A stretch of 64,000 bases of DNA, taken from assembly GCA_006384855.1 (NCBI GenBank), contig VCJN01002216.1:1-64000 (forward strand), read 5' to 3'. Below the pieces are notes generated by a model. It was not told the origin of the DNA. It did no database searches and was given only the letters and a program-made list of their open reading frames with translations. The position numbers were made by a program, and so were the translations under genes. The stretch comes from Tetraselmis striata. Taxonomy: Eukaryota > Chlorophyta > Chlorodendrophyceae > Chlorodendrales > Chlorodendraceae. Positions 36,737 to 48,249 of the stretch are shown piece after piece (within the stretch, counting starts at the first letter, position 1; each line of letters starts with the position of its first letter).

Positions 36737-36984
36737 AAAAGTAAAGTAAAGTTCGCCCCGGGACATCGGCCGAAGCCGCCCCAGCACTTGACCTCGTGCG
36801 CCAACTGCAGTCGTAGGTCTGGCATAGCCCATAGAGCATTGCCTCATTCGAACCCCGAAGGGCTAATGCATCAACCGAGTAAACCCGGGACACGCCGGGC
36901 CGATATTGCCGAAATACATCGGCCAGGAATCGAACCCGGTACCTCTCGCACACGAGACGACCGCTCTACCGAGCGGACAAGGGA
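36737..36984 (-). mobile_element. tRNA-derived SINE with perfect 15-bp target-site duplication
   Basis: The 15-mer TGGAAAGCTATCGTA occurs at 36722-36736 and 36985-36999, exactly flanking 248 bp. Read on the minus strand, the insert starts with a tRNA-like head carrying a D-arm/A box (GCTCGGTAGAGCGG) and a T-arm/B box (GGGTTCGATTCC), followed by a body, and ends in an (ACTTT)-type tail (CTTTACTTTACTTTT). Head, internal RNA polymerase III promoter, simple tail and duplication together define a SINE. The tRNA part is too altered for me to name an anticodon. Confidence 0.88.
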
Positions 36985-36999
36985 TGGAAAGCTATCGTA

Positions 37000-37465
37000 C
37001 TGGGGTACGCACGCGTGACGCGCGCCCCATCATACCGCTGTCATCACGAATTCATTTGGCGAGCGAGGTGTCAGACACGCGGTCGCGGCGGGGATGACGA
37101 CAGCATACTGGACACCAGCACAGCACACGCTGCCCTTCCCACATCCTGGCCCGACATTGTGTGGAGTCTTCTACCAGGTACCATCTTACCGTACCATCTA
37201 GCAGCGACTACTCGTCCCAGCGCTTCCACACAAGTACGGACCTCTCCGCCAGACTTCAGCGTGTGCAGCCGAATTGCAGCCAATAGTACGATATCGCCGA
37301 CTTCGCCTTCTCAGCGCGGGCGTGATACCGTCGAACCGGAAAATACCTTCCCACCACCCGCGACACGCCCAACAAGTATCGTTGACAGAGTGACTGCTCA
37401 CAGTAGAGCTCAGCTCCCACTCTTTCCGAAAGCCCCGCCAGCCGACAGCGCAGACGACGCCCACC
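37000..37465. other. 5' flank of the BI-1 gene
   Basis: No gene seen. It may contain the rest of the disrupted LTR and the promoter of the gene starting at 37466. Confidence 0.4.
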
Positions 37466-38874
37466 ATGGCTGCTACAGCCCCCAGTTTCGCGGGATCCTT
37501 CCCTGACATGTCGTTTGATAAAGTTTTCGAGTTCTCACACCTGTGCGCCGCCCACGCCCCCCCCCCCCCCCCCCCCCGGTGCTCATCCTGCTCAACATAT
37601 CGCTAGCAGCGAGGGTACGAATAAGGGACCGCCGTTTTTACAAAGGCAAGTCCCTGCCTGTCGCGTGCGACTGACACAAGCTGTTTTTTTCCGGGCACCG
37701 GCAGGACACCCTTCGTGAAGAGTCACCTGCGGAATGTATACCTCACGCTGACAGGCGCGCTGGCGCTGGCCACCGTCGGCGTTCTCGCCGACATCAAGTT
37801 CCACCTGGGCGGCACCATCTCCTTCCTGGCGACCCTGTTTGGCGTGATGTGGCTGAACGCGACGCCGGCCACGAAAACCAACCAGGTGAGGGCACTGCCC
37901 CCCCCCCCCCCCCCCCCTTCTCCCTCCTGTTGGGCACTTACTCAGCAGGGTGACAGTGAGGTCCAGGATGGCTGGCCTAGGTAGACACACCGCCGCAGGC
38001 AGGTCGCCACGGGGTCCGCAGTGGAGTGCAGCGCCGCAGGCCATGCCTGACGGGTTTGCCCAACGCCACAGGCAAGCCGGACGGGAGTGCTTGGCGCGGT
38101 GGCCTTCGCGCAGGGCTGCTCCGCTGGGCCACTGATGGATGCCGTGATAGACGTCAATCCCATGATCATCGCGTACGCCATGGCAGCCACCAGCGCGGTG
38201 TTTCTCTGCTTCTCCCTCGCGGCGCTCGTCGCGAAGCGCCGGTCCTACCTGTATCTCGGAGGTACGTATAATGCTGAGCATGCTCGCTCGCTCGTTTCTG
38301 CTGCATGACAGTGAGAGCAAGGACTGTCCCGTTTTACCCAACATCCCCTCCCCCGCATGGCCCCACTCTCATCTTCAGGCATTCTGTCCTCCGCGGTGAC
38401 GGTGCTGATGATGGTGCGCATGATGAGCATGTTCGGGATGGGCATGCCCTTCTCCCTGGAGCTCTACCTTGGGCTGGGCATCTTCATGGCGTACGTGGTC
38501 TTCGACACCCAGGTGCGCACACCTAGTCCCTACGACCGGTCTGCTTGCTACCTGTACCTCCCCTTTTACACCCCTTCCTGCCTGCAGCGCTGGCTGATTG
38601 TGCCCTTTCTGTGTACAGGTGATTGTGGAGAAGGCAAGCCGCGGCGATGCCGACCACGTGGTGCACGCACTGGGCCTGTTTCAGGACTTCATCGCCATCT
38701 TCATTCGGCTGGTCATCATCCTGGTAAAAGCGCAACCACGAGCACGCCACATCCGAATTGTGCTTCATGTGCTGTACATGTGTGAAGTCCTATATAGTCC
38801 TTGCCTCAAATGTTGCTGTGATTCAACAGACCAAGAAGGAGCAGGATAAGGAGCAGAAGAGGCGCCGTCGCTAG
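37466..38874 (+). CDS. Bax inhibitor-1 (TMBIM6 family) ER membrane protein
   Basis: Six exons in perfect phase: 37466-37542, 37705-37885, 38072-38261, 38379-38512, 38619-38723, 38830-38874; 243 residues, the usual size of plant BI-1 (about 245). BI-1 is a multi-pass ER protein that moderates cell death and ER calcium. The start CCACCATGG is in good context. The N-terminal part has FDKVFEFSHL then TPFVKSHLRNVYLTL, as in BI-1 before the first membrane span. At least six hydrophobic segments follow. Family signatures: ATKTNQ loop, GPLMDAVIDVNPMIIA, AYVVFDTQVIVEKASRGD and ALGLFQDFIAIFIRLVIIL. The C-terminus is the expected basic tail (KKEQDKEQKRRRR). Introns 1 and 2 each carry a poly-C tract just after the donor (37557 and 37900). 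No defect seen. Confidence 0.93.
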
Positions 38875-39299
38875 GATCGCTGCCATGGGGCGTACTTTCA
38901 ATTCCCCCGCTCTTACACCGCTTGACTAGATAGTATGCACCAGGATTCAGATGATGGGAATTGGGTGCATGAGGGTGCGTTCAGCACGGTCCTTCTCAGT
39001 AGTCTGTAATGAGCATTGTTCCCGCCCCGCCCTACCTCGGCAACCCTACCTCGGGATTTCGAAACTTGATTATTACAATGACATCAATGACATAAGAATG
39101 ACATTGCAGCATTAGGGCAGCACGTTGCTCCCTGGGGGGGGGGGGGGGGGGGGGGCATGTGCAAGCGGCGGCGCGTCTGACTTCCATGGCGACCAAGTCT
39201 GGACCAAAAAGTGCAAGTCGCTCGGAGTGAGCCTGTTGTGTGTTTAGGCTACCTTTGGCGGTCATGCGGATGATGGCCTGGCCAGGCGGGTCACCCTTG
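38875..39299. other. Shared 3' flank of two convergent genes
   Basis: BI-1 (plus) and the EF-hand gene (minus) converge here. A G tract lies at 39137-39155. No gene. Confidence 0.6.
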
Positions 39300-40179
39300 T
39301 CACTCGTCTTCGTCGAGCACCCAGCCCTCGAGCGCAAACATGAATTCCTTGAAAGCTATAGTCCCGTCATGGTTCCAGTCCATTTCCTGGAATCGCTTTG
39401 TGATACTCTTGTTCAAGCTGAAGAAGGGGGGTAACATGCAAGAGTAGCATGGTGTGAGGAACATTCAGAGACCAGGCGGCGCTGCGAGGCAGAATGGAGC
39501 TGGGGCTACTCACTTCTCTCCTCCCTTCCCCTCGCCTGGATCAGTCATGCCTGCCAGCACCTCCTCCTGCGCACATCGGTAATGTCACAAGATCAGGCAC
39601 ACCCCTACATTCCATCGCCAAGTAGGCAGTCTGCAAGTATCGCTCATAGCACTGACGAGGCTCACCTTTTTGAGAATCCCATCGCAATTTGTGTCAAAAA
39701 AGACAAAACAGTCCAAAATGGTTTTGAACGTGTCCGTGATTTCTTTCCTTACCCCATCGATGCCCCCGGACTGCCCTTTCTTCAGAACAAACAGGGCTGC
39801 CATCAAAACCACATACTCTTTGAACTCGATGGAGTGACTCTGATCCATGTCTGAGCTGTCGAAGCAGTCAGCTATCAATTTGTCGTCCTCCGCCGTGAAG
39901 CCCAGCTCGCGCAGCCCCTCCTCCATCTCCTCCATCGTGATGTGCTCATCCCTATCCCTGTCGCACTTGTTGAATACCTCACGGCAGAGGTCGAAGCCGT
40001 GGTGCAGCTTGGGGAATTTGAGAAGCAGCGACATGAACGTCTGCGGCTTCTCCGTCCTCGATTTCGCATATTCCTGCGTATGGTGCAACACGCGTGGACA
40101 ACCAACCCCTCTGACTGGCATGCCGGCACCGCAACAACGAGCACCCACGAAACAGGGAGGGAGGGGGGAGGGGGGGCGG

Positions 40180-40210
<31 letters not shown>

Positions 40211-40609
40211 GCTGCCTGTGGTCACGGAGCTACAGGCTGACAGGTGCACATGCAGTCCCATGAAGCCTGCCCCCTTCATCACAGGGTACTCCCCGATGAT
40301 GACGCCCCCCCTCCCCCCTCCTCAAGTACGCAGGTAGCCCACAACCTCCAACGCGTGCTGCGCATGCCACCGAAGCTGCTGCGACGGCGCGACAGCTATC
40401 CGCGGCCGAGGGGGCGCGCCCTCCACAAGCCAGGCCCGAGCACCAGGAAACACCCGGGAAAAGAGGACGCCAGAAGGCGGGCTGAGGGTGGAAGGGATTC
40501 GGGGGCCTACAGTGACAACTGATGTCAACTTGGCGTCGAAACGCTTGGCAGCGGCCGACTGGTGGCGGACGACCGGCGCGGACGCCGGCGTGGAGCTGCA
40601 TATCCCCAT
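39300..40609 (-). CDS. CML21-like EF-hand calcium sensor with N-terminal acylation motif
   Basis: Four exons: 40609-40520, 40073-39666, 39566-39514, 39417-39300; phases agree and give 222 residues (plant CML21 is about 230). Four EF-hand loops are visible: DRDRDEHITMEE, DMDQSHSIEFKE, DTNCDGILKKEE (split by an intron) and DWNHDGTIAFKE, each with acidic residues at positions 1, 3 or 5 and 12. Before the first hand, FMSLLLKFPKLHHGFDLC matches the conserved FNSIILKFPKI-type segment of the CML21/22 group. The N-terminus MGICSSTP fits N-myristoylation at Gly2 with possible palmitoylation at Cys4, so a calcium sensor on a membrane is likely. A poly-C tract (transcript sense) lies in intron 1 at about 40182-40209. 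Likely functional. Confidence 0.88.
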
Positions 40610-41090
40610 GTACCCCGCGCGCCACGCCGCGGGACCGTCCCTGGTCTAAATCACTTTCAAGAACCCAGACACGCAGCGGAGCAGGCTCGCCAGCTAAGTA
40701 GTGTCGGTGGTGCTGGCGCGCCAAGCGACTCCCCCTGCGGCTTCACTCAGACCGCCTCACGCGCTGCCAGACACATGCCAGACGCAGCTACCTTGCATAT
40801 CGTAAGGATTACACAACTGCGGGTAACCAGGCCCCGCCTCCGTACATCACGACTTCGGGCCTGTAATGAAACTCTTCGCACTGTGATCACTGCTCGCGGC
40901 ATGGCGACGGGATGCCTCATTCCCGACCTGCTGGTCCGGACTGATGAGATAGCGACTATCACGAAATCTAAACGCAGTTATTTCTGTGCGTGTTCGGATC
41001 TGCTGATGCTGCGCTGCGCTGCTGATGTGCACAGGGTACGGTACTGTACTGCTTTATGCTGATGTATTACACATCAGCAACCATCTTCCC
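40610..41090. other. Intergenic, nothing recognised
   Basis: Upstream of the EF-hand gene; should hold its promoter. Several overlapping short frames, none supported. Confidence 0.4.
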
Positions 41091-41100
41091 GCCCCCGGGT

Positions 41101-41428
41101 GTAAGGATATATGTAGCGACTACCACACAAATCCCTATGTGGATACCCAGTGCCTGGTGCGTTTTGCGCAGTATCGTTTCAGTTGGTGCTTCAACGCACG
41201 CATCGGATCCGGGTTCGATTCTGCGGAGAAACATATGATGTATGATAACCCGCAAAGTTGGACGACCCGGCCAATGCGAATCGCCACCGAATCCAAGCCG
41301 AAACGTTGCTGGAGGAGGTCCTCCATCCTATGGGGGGGGGGGGGGGGGGGGGGGGGAGTGTAAGGATGTGTACCACACAAATCCCCATGTGGGTACCCAG
41401 TGCCTGATGCGTTTTGCGCAGTATCCTT
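41101..41428. repeat. ~65-bp direct repeats around a tRNA-like insert
   Basis: GTAAGGATATATGTAGCG...GTTTTGCGCAGTATC (41101-41178) recurs as 41361-41428, about 260 bp away. Both contain ACCACACAAATCCC and ACCCAGTGCCTG. Between them, at about 41178-41230, lies a D-arm-like CAGTTGGTGCTTCAACG and a B-box-like GGGTTCGATTC at plausible spacing, then a G tract at 41332-41356. This may be a second SINE or a duplication; the repeats are too long to be a normal target duplication. Confidence 0.5.
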
Positions 41429-41989
41429 ACACCGGGACAGGTATCGCAGTGAAACCCTTGCAGCGTCTCTAAAACGGCCGTTTAGGCAGCAATCCAGTTA
41501 CGGAAAGCCATGGGTAGGCGACGCTCCGCTATTAATAGTCATCAAGCAAATTGCCGAAGCATTCTGCAAGACTAACTAGATGCAAGTGACGGAATTTCCA
41601 ACACTGTTGGGTCACCGTCTAAAACACTACCATCAAAATACCCGGCACTGCCCACGAAACGTCCGCCCTACCCGTTTGGGCGTCGGCCCATTCGAGTAAA
41701 TAATGCGAGTAAATAATGCGAGTTGGGGCAAGCCCCAACCCGCGGAGCAAAGCATTTCGGGAGTGCGATACATGTGCAACAAAGAAGGCAATGTGAGGGA
41801 GGGCCCGACGCCATAGCTGGAAAATTTCCCATTGTCATTAAAATCCAGGGCGCCGTGAAGAAGGGGGGGGGGGGGGGGGGGGGGGGAACCCCCCAAAGTA
41901 AAGGCAGTTAAGTCCTCGGGTAGGTGTTGACGCAATAACCCGACTACTAATAAAATCCTTGAACTCCGGAACTAACAACCCAAAATTAT
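41429..41989. other. 3' side of the LINE relic; G tract at 41864-41886
   Basis: No gene. Probably includes the degraded 3' untranslated end of the minus-strand LINE. Confidence 0.4.
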
Positions 41990-44900
41990 GACGGTAGGTG
42001 ATACCCCCACCGCGGACACTACTCCACCAACATATGTTCGATAGTCTCAGATTCACCTCTGCCACATGCAGGGCAGTGTTCCAAAAACCGCTCAGGCACA
42101 GCATGAATCCGGGCCAATCGGCGGGCAGTGGGAAATACTCGGGTGCGTAATTGTATCATAATGTGCGACCCGGCCACAACTCCCGCGGGGACACCCACAC
42201 CGTACTGTGGCAACGGGTTTGACGCATAAGACGCATGGACACATATACCCCAGGTTTTATTGCGTGCTAACGATGCCGACGATTCATAACGCGCCCACAC
42301 CGATGCCTTTACTAGTTTAGTGGCATCGCGCGCGGGTAGTGACCTCCACGCAAGTGGAAGGTGCGCCCCCTCAGCTAGCCCTACGTTCGCCCTAGCTAGT
42401 CGATCTAACCACCGCACAGTCCCCGACGTCCACGTGTTAGGGCGCGCCCGACTTGGCTGATCTACTAAATGGGTTATACATGTATTCAGGTCGGATGCTT
42501 TAAGGAACGCCCGAGCCCGTGCCGCAGCGGCCGTAGCCTCTATGGGCGCAATATCCAACTTCCGCATCATCGGTGCAGTGGCCACCCCAGGGGAGTTCTT
42601 ACCCACCCCAATGAGGCACCTACCGCAAGCACTGATCGAGTACGGTTTGTAATTTATTCGCGCCGCTAGTTCTATCCATGCATGCTCCATACTTCACACT
42701 ACCCGTAAGTTAAAACCGGCAGTACACAGGCTTCAAAGACAGACACACACACTTTAATAGGAATTATGTCCCGTCCACCGACTAATACCGAGTCGAGCGC
42801 CTCAATGGCGCGCTTACCCTTCTTAACCCGGTCGTCTACTATGTGTTGCATACCTAAATCCGACTTAATGACCGTACCTAAATACATGTATTCATTTACA
42901 ACCGGTACCCGTTCCTCCGTCCTCAGCAAGCTGCCATCGGGCAGTTTGTTCGCGAAACGCGGTCTCGTCGGAATATCGGCCTAATGCCATCACCGCACAC
43001 TTAAGTACCCCAAACCCCATAAAATGGTCCTCCGCCCACTGCGAGAAGTGGGCGAACATGGCATGCAGGTTATCGAACGAGCATGTGATACCAACAGCGT
43101 CGTCCGCGTACAACTAACCTGGCACCTTTATTTAGTGGTTTCCTTGCAGCTAATGTGTCGGTGCACCCTGATACATCACACCCTAGATGTTTTACCCCAA
43201 CGAATATATCGTTAATAAATGTGTTAAATAGGATGGGGGAAGCGGGGCATCCTTGTTAGAGGCCACGTTCTATGGGTATTTGGGGTCTGATAGTGTTCCC
43301 GGGGCCACCCCTGTCTTGACCCGTACCATACTATCCATGTATGAAGTTTTAATGAAGGTAAGCATATGACCCGTGACTCCTATGGCTTGTAGTTTTAGGA
43401 ATAACAGCTCATGAGTTAGGGTGTCATATGCCTTCCTAAAGTCAATAAAACCCGCGTATGTGGGTAGACCTGCCGCTTGGCGACGAGCCGCGATATCGAA
43501 CAAGCCGGCGACTTGCATGGGGCCCTCCTCATTCCGCATAAAACCCACTTGCCAACGGCGGATTGTCCCTTTAGCTTGGCAGACGTCTTGCAAGTGTTGG
43601 GCAATGACGGTCATAAGGAGTTTCATAGCAGCACCCATAATCGAAATTACACCCCTATAAGAATTGTCCATAACGGTCGCGTCGCCTTTCTTGGGCACCG
43701 ATACTATGGCCGAGCTACGCCACTGCTGGGGGATATAGCTCTTAGTCCATATTCCCGTTAATTAAGGCCAGCAATGCCTTGCCAAAATGGCTATTTGGGG
43801 CGTATATCGCCAATTTTAAAGCCTCCGCCGCAGTAATCCCATCATGTCCCTGGGCCTTATTATTTTTTAAGCCCATGAGAGCCTTAACTAGTTTCTCCCA
43901 TGTTATATGCCCGCCATTAATTCCGTTTAGTGCGGGGGCAATGGGTGGCGGTGTTCCCACGCCGCGGGGGTATATCGCAACCCGTTGTGCTAGGGGGTGG
44001 GGGTCACGCAGCAGCTCCCGATAGTGTCGCGCCAAGCACGCATTGATTTCGTCCGGCTCGGTATTATGAAGTACCCCCGATACCGGATCGCGTATTGGCT
44101 GGTCGTTCGCGCCCTCGAATGAGCCCTGCCCCTTACGGAGAGAGCGCGCCCACTTCCAGAACTCTCGTCTCCCACCACCCTTCTTAAAATCCTGAACCGC
44201 TTTTTGCACGGCCCGCTCCCTCTGGCGGCGGCGGTTGTAACGTACTAGTGTCCGGACCCTATGCCGTGCCATAGTGTGCCGACGCTAGAGCGGCATCCCG
44301 AGGGCCCCTAGTCCCCCGGCACGCCATGAAGGCCATGCGCCGACGATTAATCGCACCTAGGATAGACCGTTGCAGCGGCAGCCCTAGGCCACGACGCCTG
44401 GGTTTGGTAACAGCCCCTACCCCACGCACCGCCGACCAGATTGCCTGGATAAAGTGGTCGGCGCCGGTGTCTAGCCCCCCCCCCCCCCCCTTCCCGAGGG
44501 CCCGCCGTACACAGGTGGGTCATCTAGAGGGGTGAGCACCGCGAACGGATTAGCGGTGACAAAATCGTGGAACGGCTTCGGCCATTCAGAGGGAGAGTCA
44601 CCGTGGGTCGGTTTGGGAATGGACCTTGTAGACAGGCGTTCATGCATGGGAGGTGGACAGGTATCCTCACGGATGGCGCCCACGGGGAAAGAAGACAAGA
44701 GTGATCGGAGGTGTCCGGAGAGTAGTCCACCCATGCCGAGGGCGAGAGAGCGGGGGGGAGGGCCTATAGTGGGGGGCCATGCGATGAAGTGGTCGAGAAC
44801 GCGGCAGCTGCCCCTCCGACAAGTTCCGCGTTCGCGTGCCGATGCATCCCGCGGCCACATGGGCTTACCGCCGGGAAGGCACCTACCGTCAACGCCTGAG

Positions 44901-45379
44901 TAGAGCCGTCAACTCCATTTTATCCATGTTCCATCCCCCCCCCCCTCCTCCTCAATCATATCCCTCGGATAACTCGTACGAAACCGCACCAACTCTTCGC
45001 GCAGGCGATCCCGATACGGTTCCCCCTGTGAGCCGGTGGGCAAATAGGCCAAGATAAATATAGTGGCCGCGGAGTCACTGCAATTTCCCCCCACCCGGAC
45101 ACAGTTCCAACATGGGTGGGGCGCGCCGACTGCCCGCGCCCGGTACGACGACCGGACTAACACACAACACCCACGTTCCGATGCAACGCGGTCACCGAAC
45201 GAATATATAGTAGTCGGAGTACCCATTAAAACGCACTCGCATATCGGTCGCCCTGACCGTGGTCCCCTGAACGAGCAAAACATCTACAGATCGCTCGATC
45301 AGCAGCGCGCCAAAATCCTCCACCTTAGAAGACAACCCATTCACATTAAGCGTCGCAACGCACAGGTGGGCGGGCATGG
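41990..45379 (-). pseudogene. Non-LTR retrotransposon (LINE) ORF2: APE endonuclease, reverse transcriptase, C-terminal zinc knuckle
   Basis: Starts MPAHLCVATLNVNGLSS at 45379, the opening strand of AP-type endonucleases, with DVLLVQ following. WNMDKMELTALL near 44930 fits the GDWN region. From 44272 down comes LKNNKAQGHDGITAAEALK (start of RT), then VPKKGDATVMDNSYRGVIS, AGFIDFRKAYDTL (RT motif A) and VYADDAVGITCSF (motif C, catalytic pair intact) near 43110. 42690-42019 is the connector ending CPACGRGESETIEHMLVE, the Cys/His knuckle before a disrupted last cysteine. Several frameshifts and stops separate these pieces, so it is a dead copy. The minus-strand GGGGG run at about 44930-44950 causes one frame change. 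Confidence 0.9.
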
Positions 45380-45438
45380 AAGGGAAGGGGAAGGGTAAGG
45401 GGTGGGGAGGAGGGCGCGCGGGCGGCGTGGCGATCCCA

Positions 45439-45771
45439 TTACGACCGGTGTTCCCGCAAGTACCACCCCCACCGGCTTGCAAACGTTGCTTGTGAACGCT
45501 CGCGGACATGCGCACCCTGCCCTTGGGTATAATACACATCAAAGCGCACTAGCCCATCCCGCTGCGACACACGATCGATCTTCGGAATGGCCGAGGGCCG
45601 GCCATTAAACGCCCGATCGACGCGGCTCCAAAAGGCAGGTAGTGGCGACGGGTCCACCCAACAACATACACGACGCAGGGACGCCTCAGCGCCCCCGGCC
45701 ATGGGCCCAACCGTCCAAGGGCGAACCCCCGTCACTATGACGGCTGCGCCCGGTGGCGCGCGGTTGCCCAT
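45439..45771 (-). pseudogene. Possible ORF1 end of the same LINE
   Basis: A minus-strand frame just upstream of ORF2 with RAFNGRPSAIPKIDRVS and LVRFDVYYTQGQGAHVRE. Its position fits the C-terminus of a LINE ORF1 protein. I do not recognise a definite domain. Confidence 0.45.
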
Positions 45772-46037
45772 ATCGGGGCCAACCCTACCGGAGCTACGGT
45801 TATGTTATCCCAGGCGGGAAAAGTCGGTAATGCGGTAGGGTTCTACCTGGCAAACATTCCCTAGCGCGAGGTATAAGGGTTACGGATCCCCGAGTCGCCG
45901 GCCGGACAGGGCCGACAGCACAAGGGCGGATACCGCTCGGTTAAGGACTAGTTTTTTACGCGATGGGGCGCTAAGGCCTGCCGGTTTGACCGCGGGCGGG
46001 CGGAGGGGGGGGGGGGGGGGGGGCGAGGGGGGGCGCT

Positions 46038-47190
46038 CTACGTGGGCGTAGCGCGCTTCTTGCCCTGTGGGCCACGCTTCGGTCGCTCTGGTGGGGGCAG
46101 CTCATGTTGGTGGCTTTCATGAATTTTCATGTGGCCAAGGACCTCCCCCTACCCTGAACTCTGGGTGCCCAGCAGCGCCCCTCCGGTAGGCAGTCTTTGT
46201 GACCAAGTGAGCGCGCTCAGACCCGTGACAATCACAGTTCAGCAAGTCGCCATACTAGCTTATGTAATAAGGGATATGGCACTGCAGAATTTTGAAGTAC
46301 ACGGTGGCAACATCATTCTCACCTGCATCATTGACAAATGCCTGCACGAATTTCTCTGCCACCTGCTTGACCTGTTGGGCGCGAGCCTCCTGCAAGTGCA
46401 GAGGTGGCAGCTGGGCGGTGCCAGGTGTGCGAGTTGGGTCCACGGGCTCCAGCAGCAGCTCCCAGAGTTGCTTGCAGATTTCCAAGGCGGTTTGCACCTT
46501 CACATCATCGGAGGCGCTTACCGTTGGGTAAGTCAGGCCCGCCGTGATGTGGAGGTTGATGTGCTGGAGATAATGTACCTTATGCTTGGCTTAGATGTGT
46601 AGCAGTGGGGGCTTGAGGTACCTGCAATGTGCATATAGTTATAAAAATCAGCAACATAGTATTACCAATCAGCATGAAACATATTTATACATGTGCAAAC
46701 GCTGCAAAACAATTCGAGTTAACATTCCTCTCTGTAGCATGCAGCCTTGCAAATTCCCTCAGTTCGTTCTTGATCTTCTTTGGGGGGACATTGCGGATCA
46801 TCTTCTTGCAGCACGGGCACGTGTATGCCTTGTCCACGATGCCCTTTACAAAATTGTGAGACGCGCATGCCGGCTAGCTCCTTGTCCTTTTTACCGCCCG
46901 GGCGGGCTGCTCGGCGTGCTGCACCGCCTTGCCCTCACCAAGCTGCATCACCTCAGCCTGCAGCTCAGCCAGCTGTTCCTCCACGCTCCGGCGTGCGAGC
47001 TGTAACTCATGTGTTGTTGATTGGGCGGCCGCCCGGTGCGACTCCAACGAGGCGACCGCGCCATCGCGCCCGGCGTGCGGGCGGGCAGCGTAGCGCCGTG
47101 GCCCACGCGCAGTGCTGACGAAGCGCCCAGCGCGCGCCGCGCTCGAGGCCTCGTCCTTGCCTTGGCGGGTCGAGGCCGTCGACAACAATA
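46038..47190 (-). CDS. Unrecognised multi-exon gene: coiled coil, CPCC motif, basic tail
   Basis: Minus-strand pieces in order. 47188-46880: ELQLARRSVEEQLAELQA coiled coil. About 46890-46740: KDKELAGMRVS, then after a one-base shift HNFVKGIVDKAYTCPCC followed by KKMIRNVPPKKIKNELRE, a possible metal-binding CxxC. About 46560-46320: INLHITAGLTYPT, TALEICKQLWELLLEPVD and QQVKQVAEKFVQAFVNDAG, predicted helical, ending at a GTGAGA donor. About 46103-46038: LPPPERPKRGPQGKKRATP and a stop. These look like true exons because each is bounded by splice-like sites and has non-repetitive composition. I considered a RAD50-type zinc hook but the flanks do not match. Function unknown; the 5' end and exact joins are unresolved. 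Confidence 0.5.
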
Positions 47191-48249
47191 GTTGGTGCCT
47201 TTGTTACTCGCGTTTTGCGGGCGACGGGCGGGCGGGTTGTTGCCTCATGCCGCGTCCGCGGGCGATTCGGTACCCCAGACAGTACCATTGCGGTCAAACC
47301 ATGTAACTACGAGTGCGCCCCCCCCCCCCCCCCCCCCCCCTTTTCGTCCCATGGGCCTCCTGCCAGTCTCTTGGACTGACCGACGACCGACCAGGTGGCC
47401 GGCTCGTTGTGTGGGTGGGCCATGTGGCAGAGATGGCATGGCACCACCGCCGGCGGCTGTGCATGACGCCTTTGTATTAGTCCGTGGTTTATTCGGTATC
47501 CGAACTACGGTAGGTACGGTTACCGCGGGAAGCGGTGTGTATTAAACCCATCGCAGTAGCATATATTATCTATGATGAGTAAAATAACCCCCCATTTAAG
47601 ACTGATATTGACTTCGGTTCGGTTTTGAATATCTTTCGAATATTTTAAATATATTGAGTTAAATTGGTTTATGGGGTTTCCTCTTCCCAACATGCTAATT
47701 GCCCTAGCGCTTCCCGTACGGTTTTGCGGTTCCATCCGGTTATATTACCGGTACAAGCCATGTCATCTATATACGGGTTATCCCACCGCCGGTGACGCTC
47801 CGCTTCCGGCCGAAAAGCTACTTAGGGCAGCCACCTACCACCACTTGCATGACCATCTTACAGCTCGCTGCATTCGCGTACTTGTACACGTGACGGTTAT
47901 TACTGACCAATTCCGAACCGGGGATCATGTTGTCGGTGCGAGTCGTCGAGCCACGCTCATGTGTTACTTCATCGAGAGCGACAGACAGCCCCTGGTAATC
48001 GCGGTATACTTGGTTCGTGCACCCGAGGGGGTTACCTAGTCTTGCCCCGATAGATTTAGCAGCTCAGACATACAGTTTTGGCGACCACGTGCACAACGAG
48101 GTGGTGGAGCTAGGGGGACCCAGTTGGAGGAGGGGGGGGGGGGGGGGGAGGGGATTAAATCTCAGCACCCGTAGTCGAGTCACAATACCGGCCTACGGGG
48201 CTCCCACAGAGTAACAATCTCTTGCAATGATTCAAACTCTGGAAGTTTG

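Noticed and set aside
36905-36977. A tRNA gene on the minus strand
   Set aside because: A and B boxes are present but the sequence is embedded in a 248-bp unit with target duplication and tail, and the cloverleaf is degraded; it is the head of a SINE.
46740-46890. RAD50-type zinc hook (CxxC in a coiled coil)
   Set aside because: CPCC is present but the flanking sequence lacks the usual hook residues and the downstream exons do not match RAD50.
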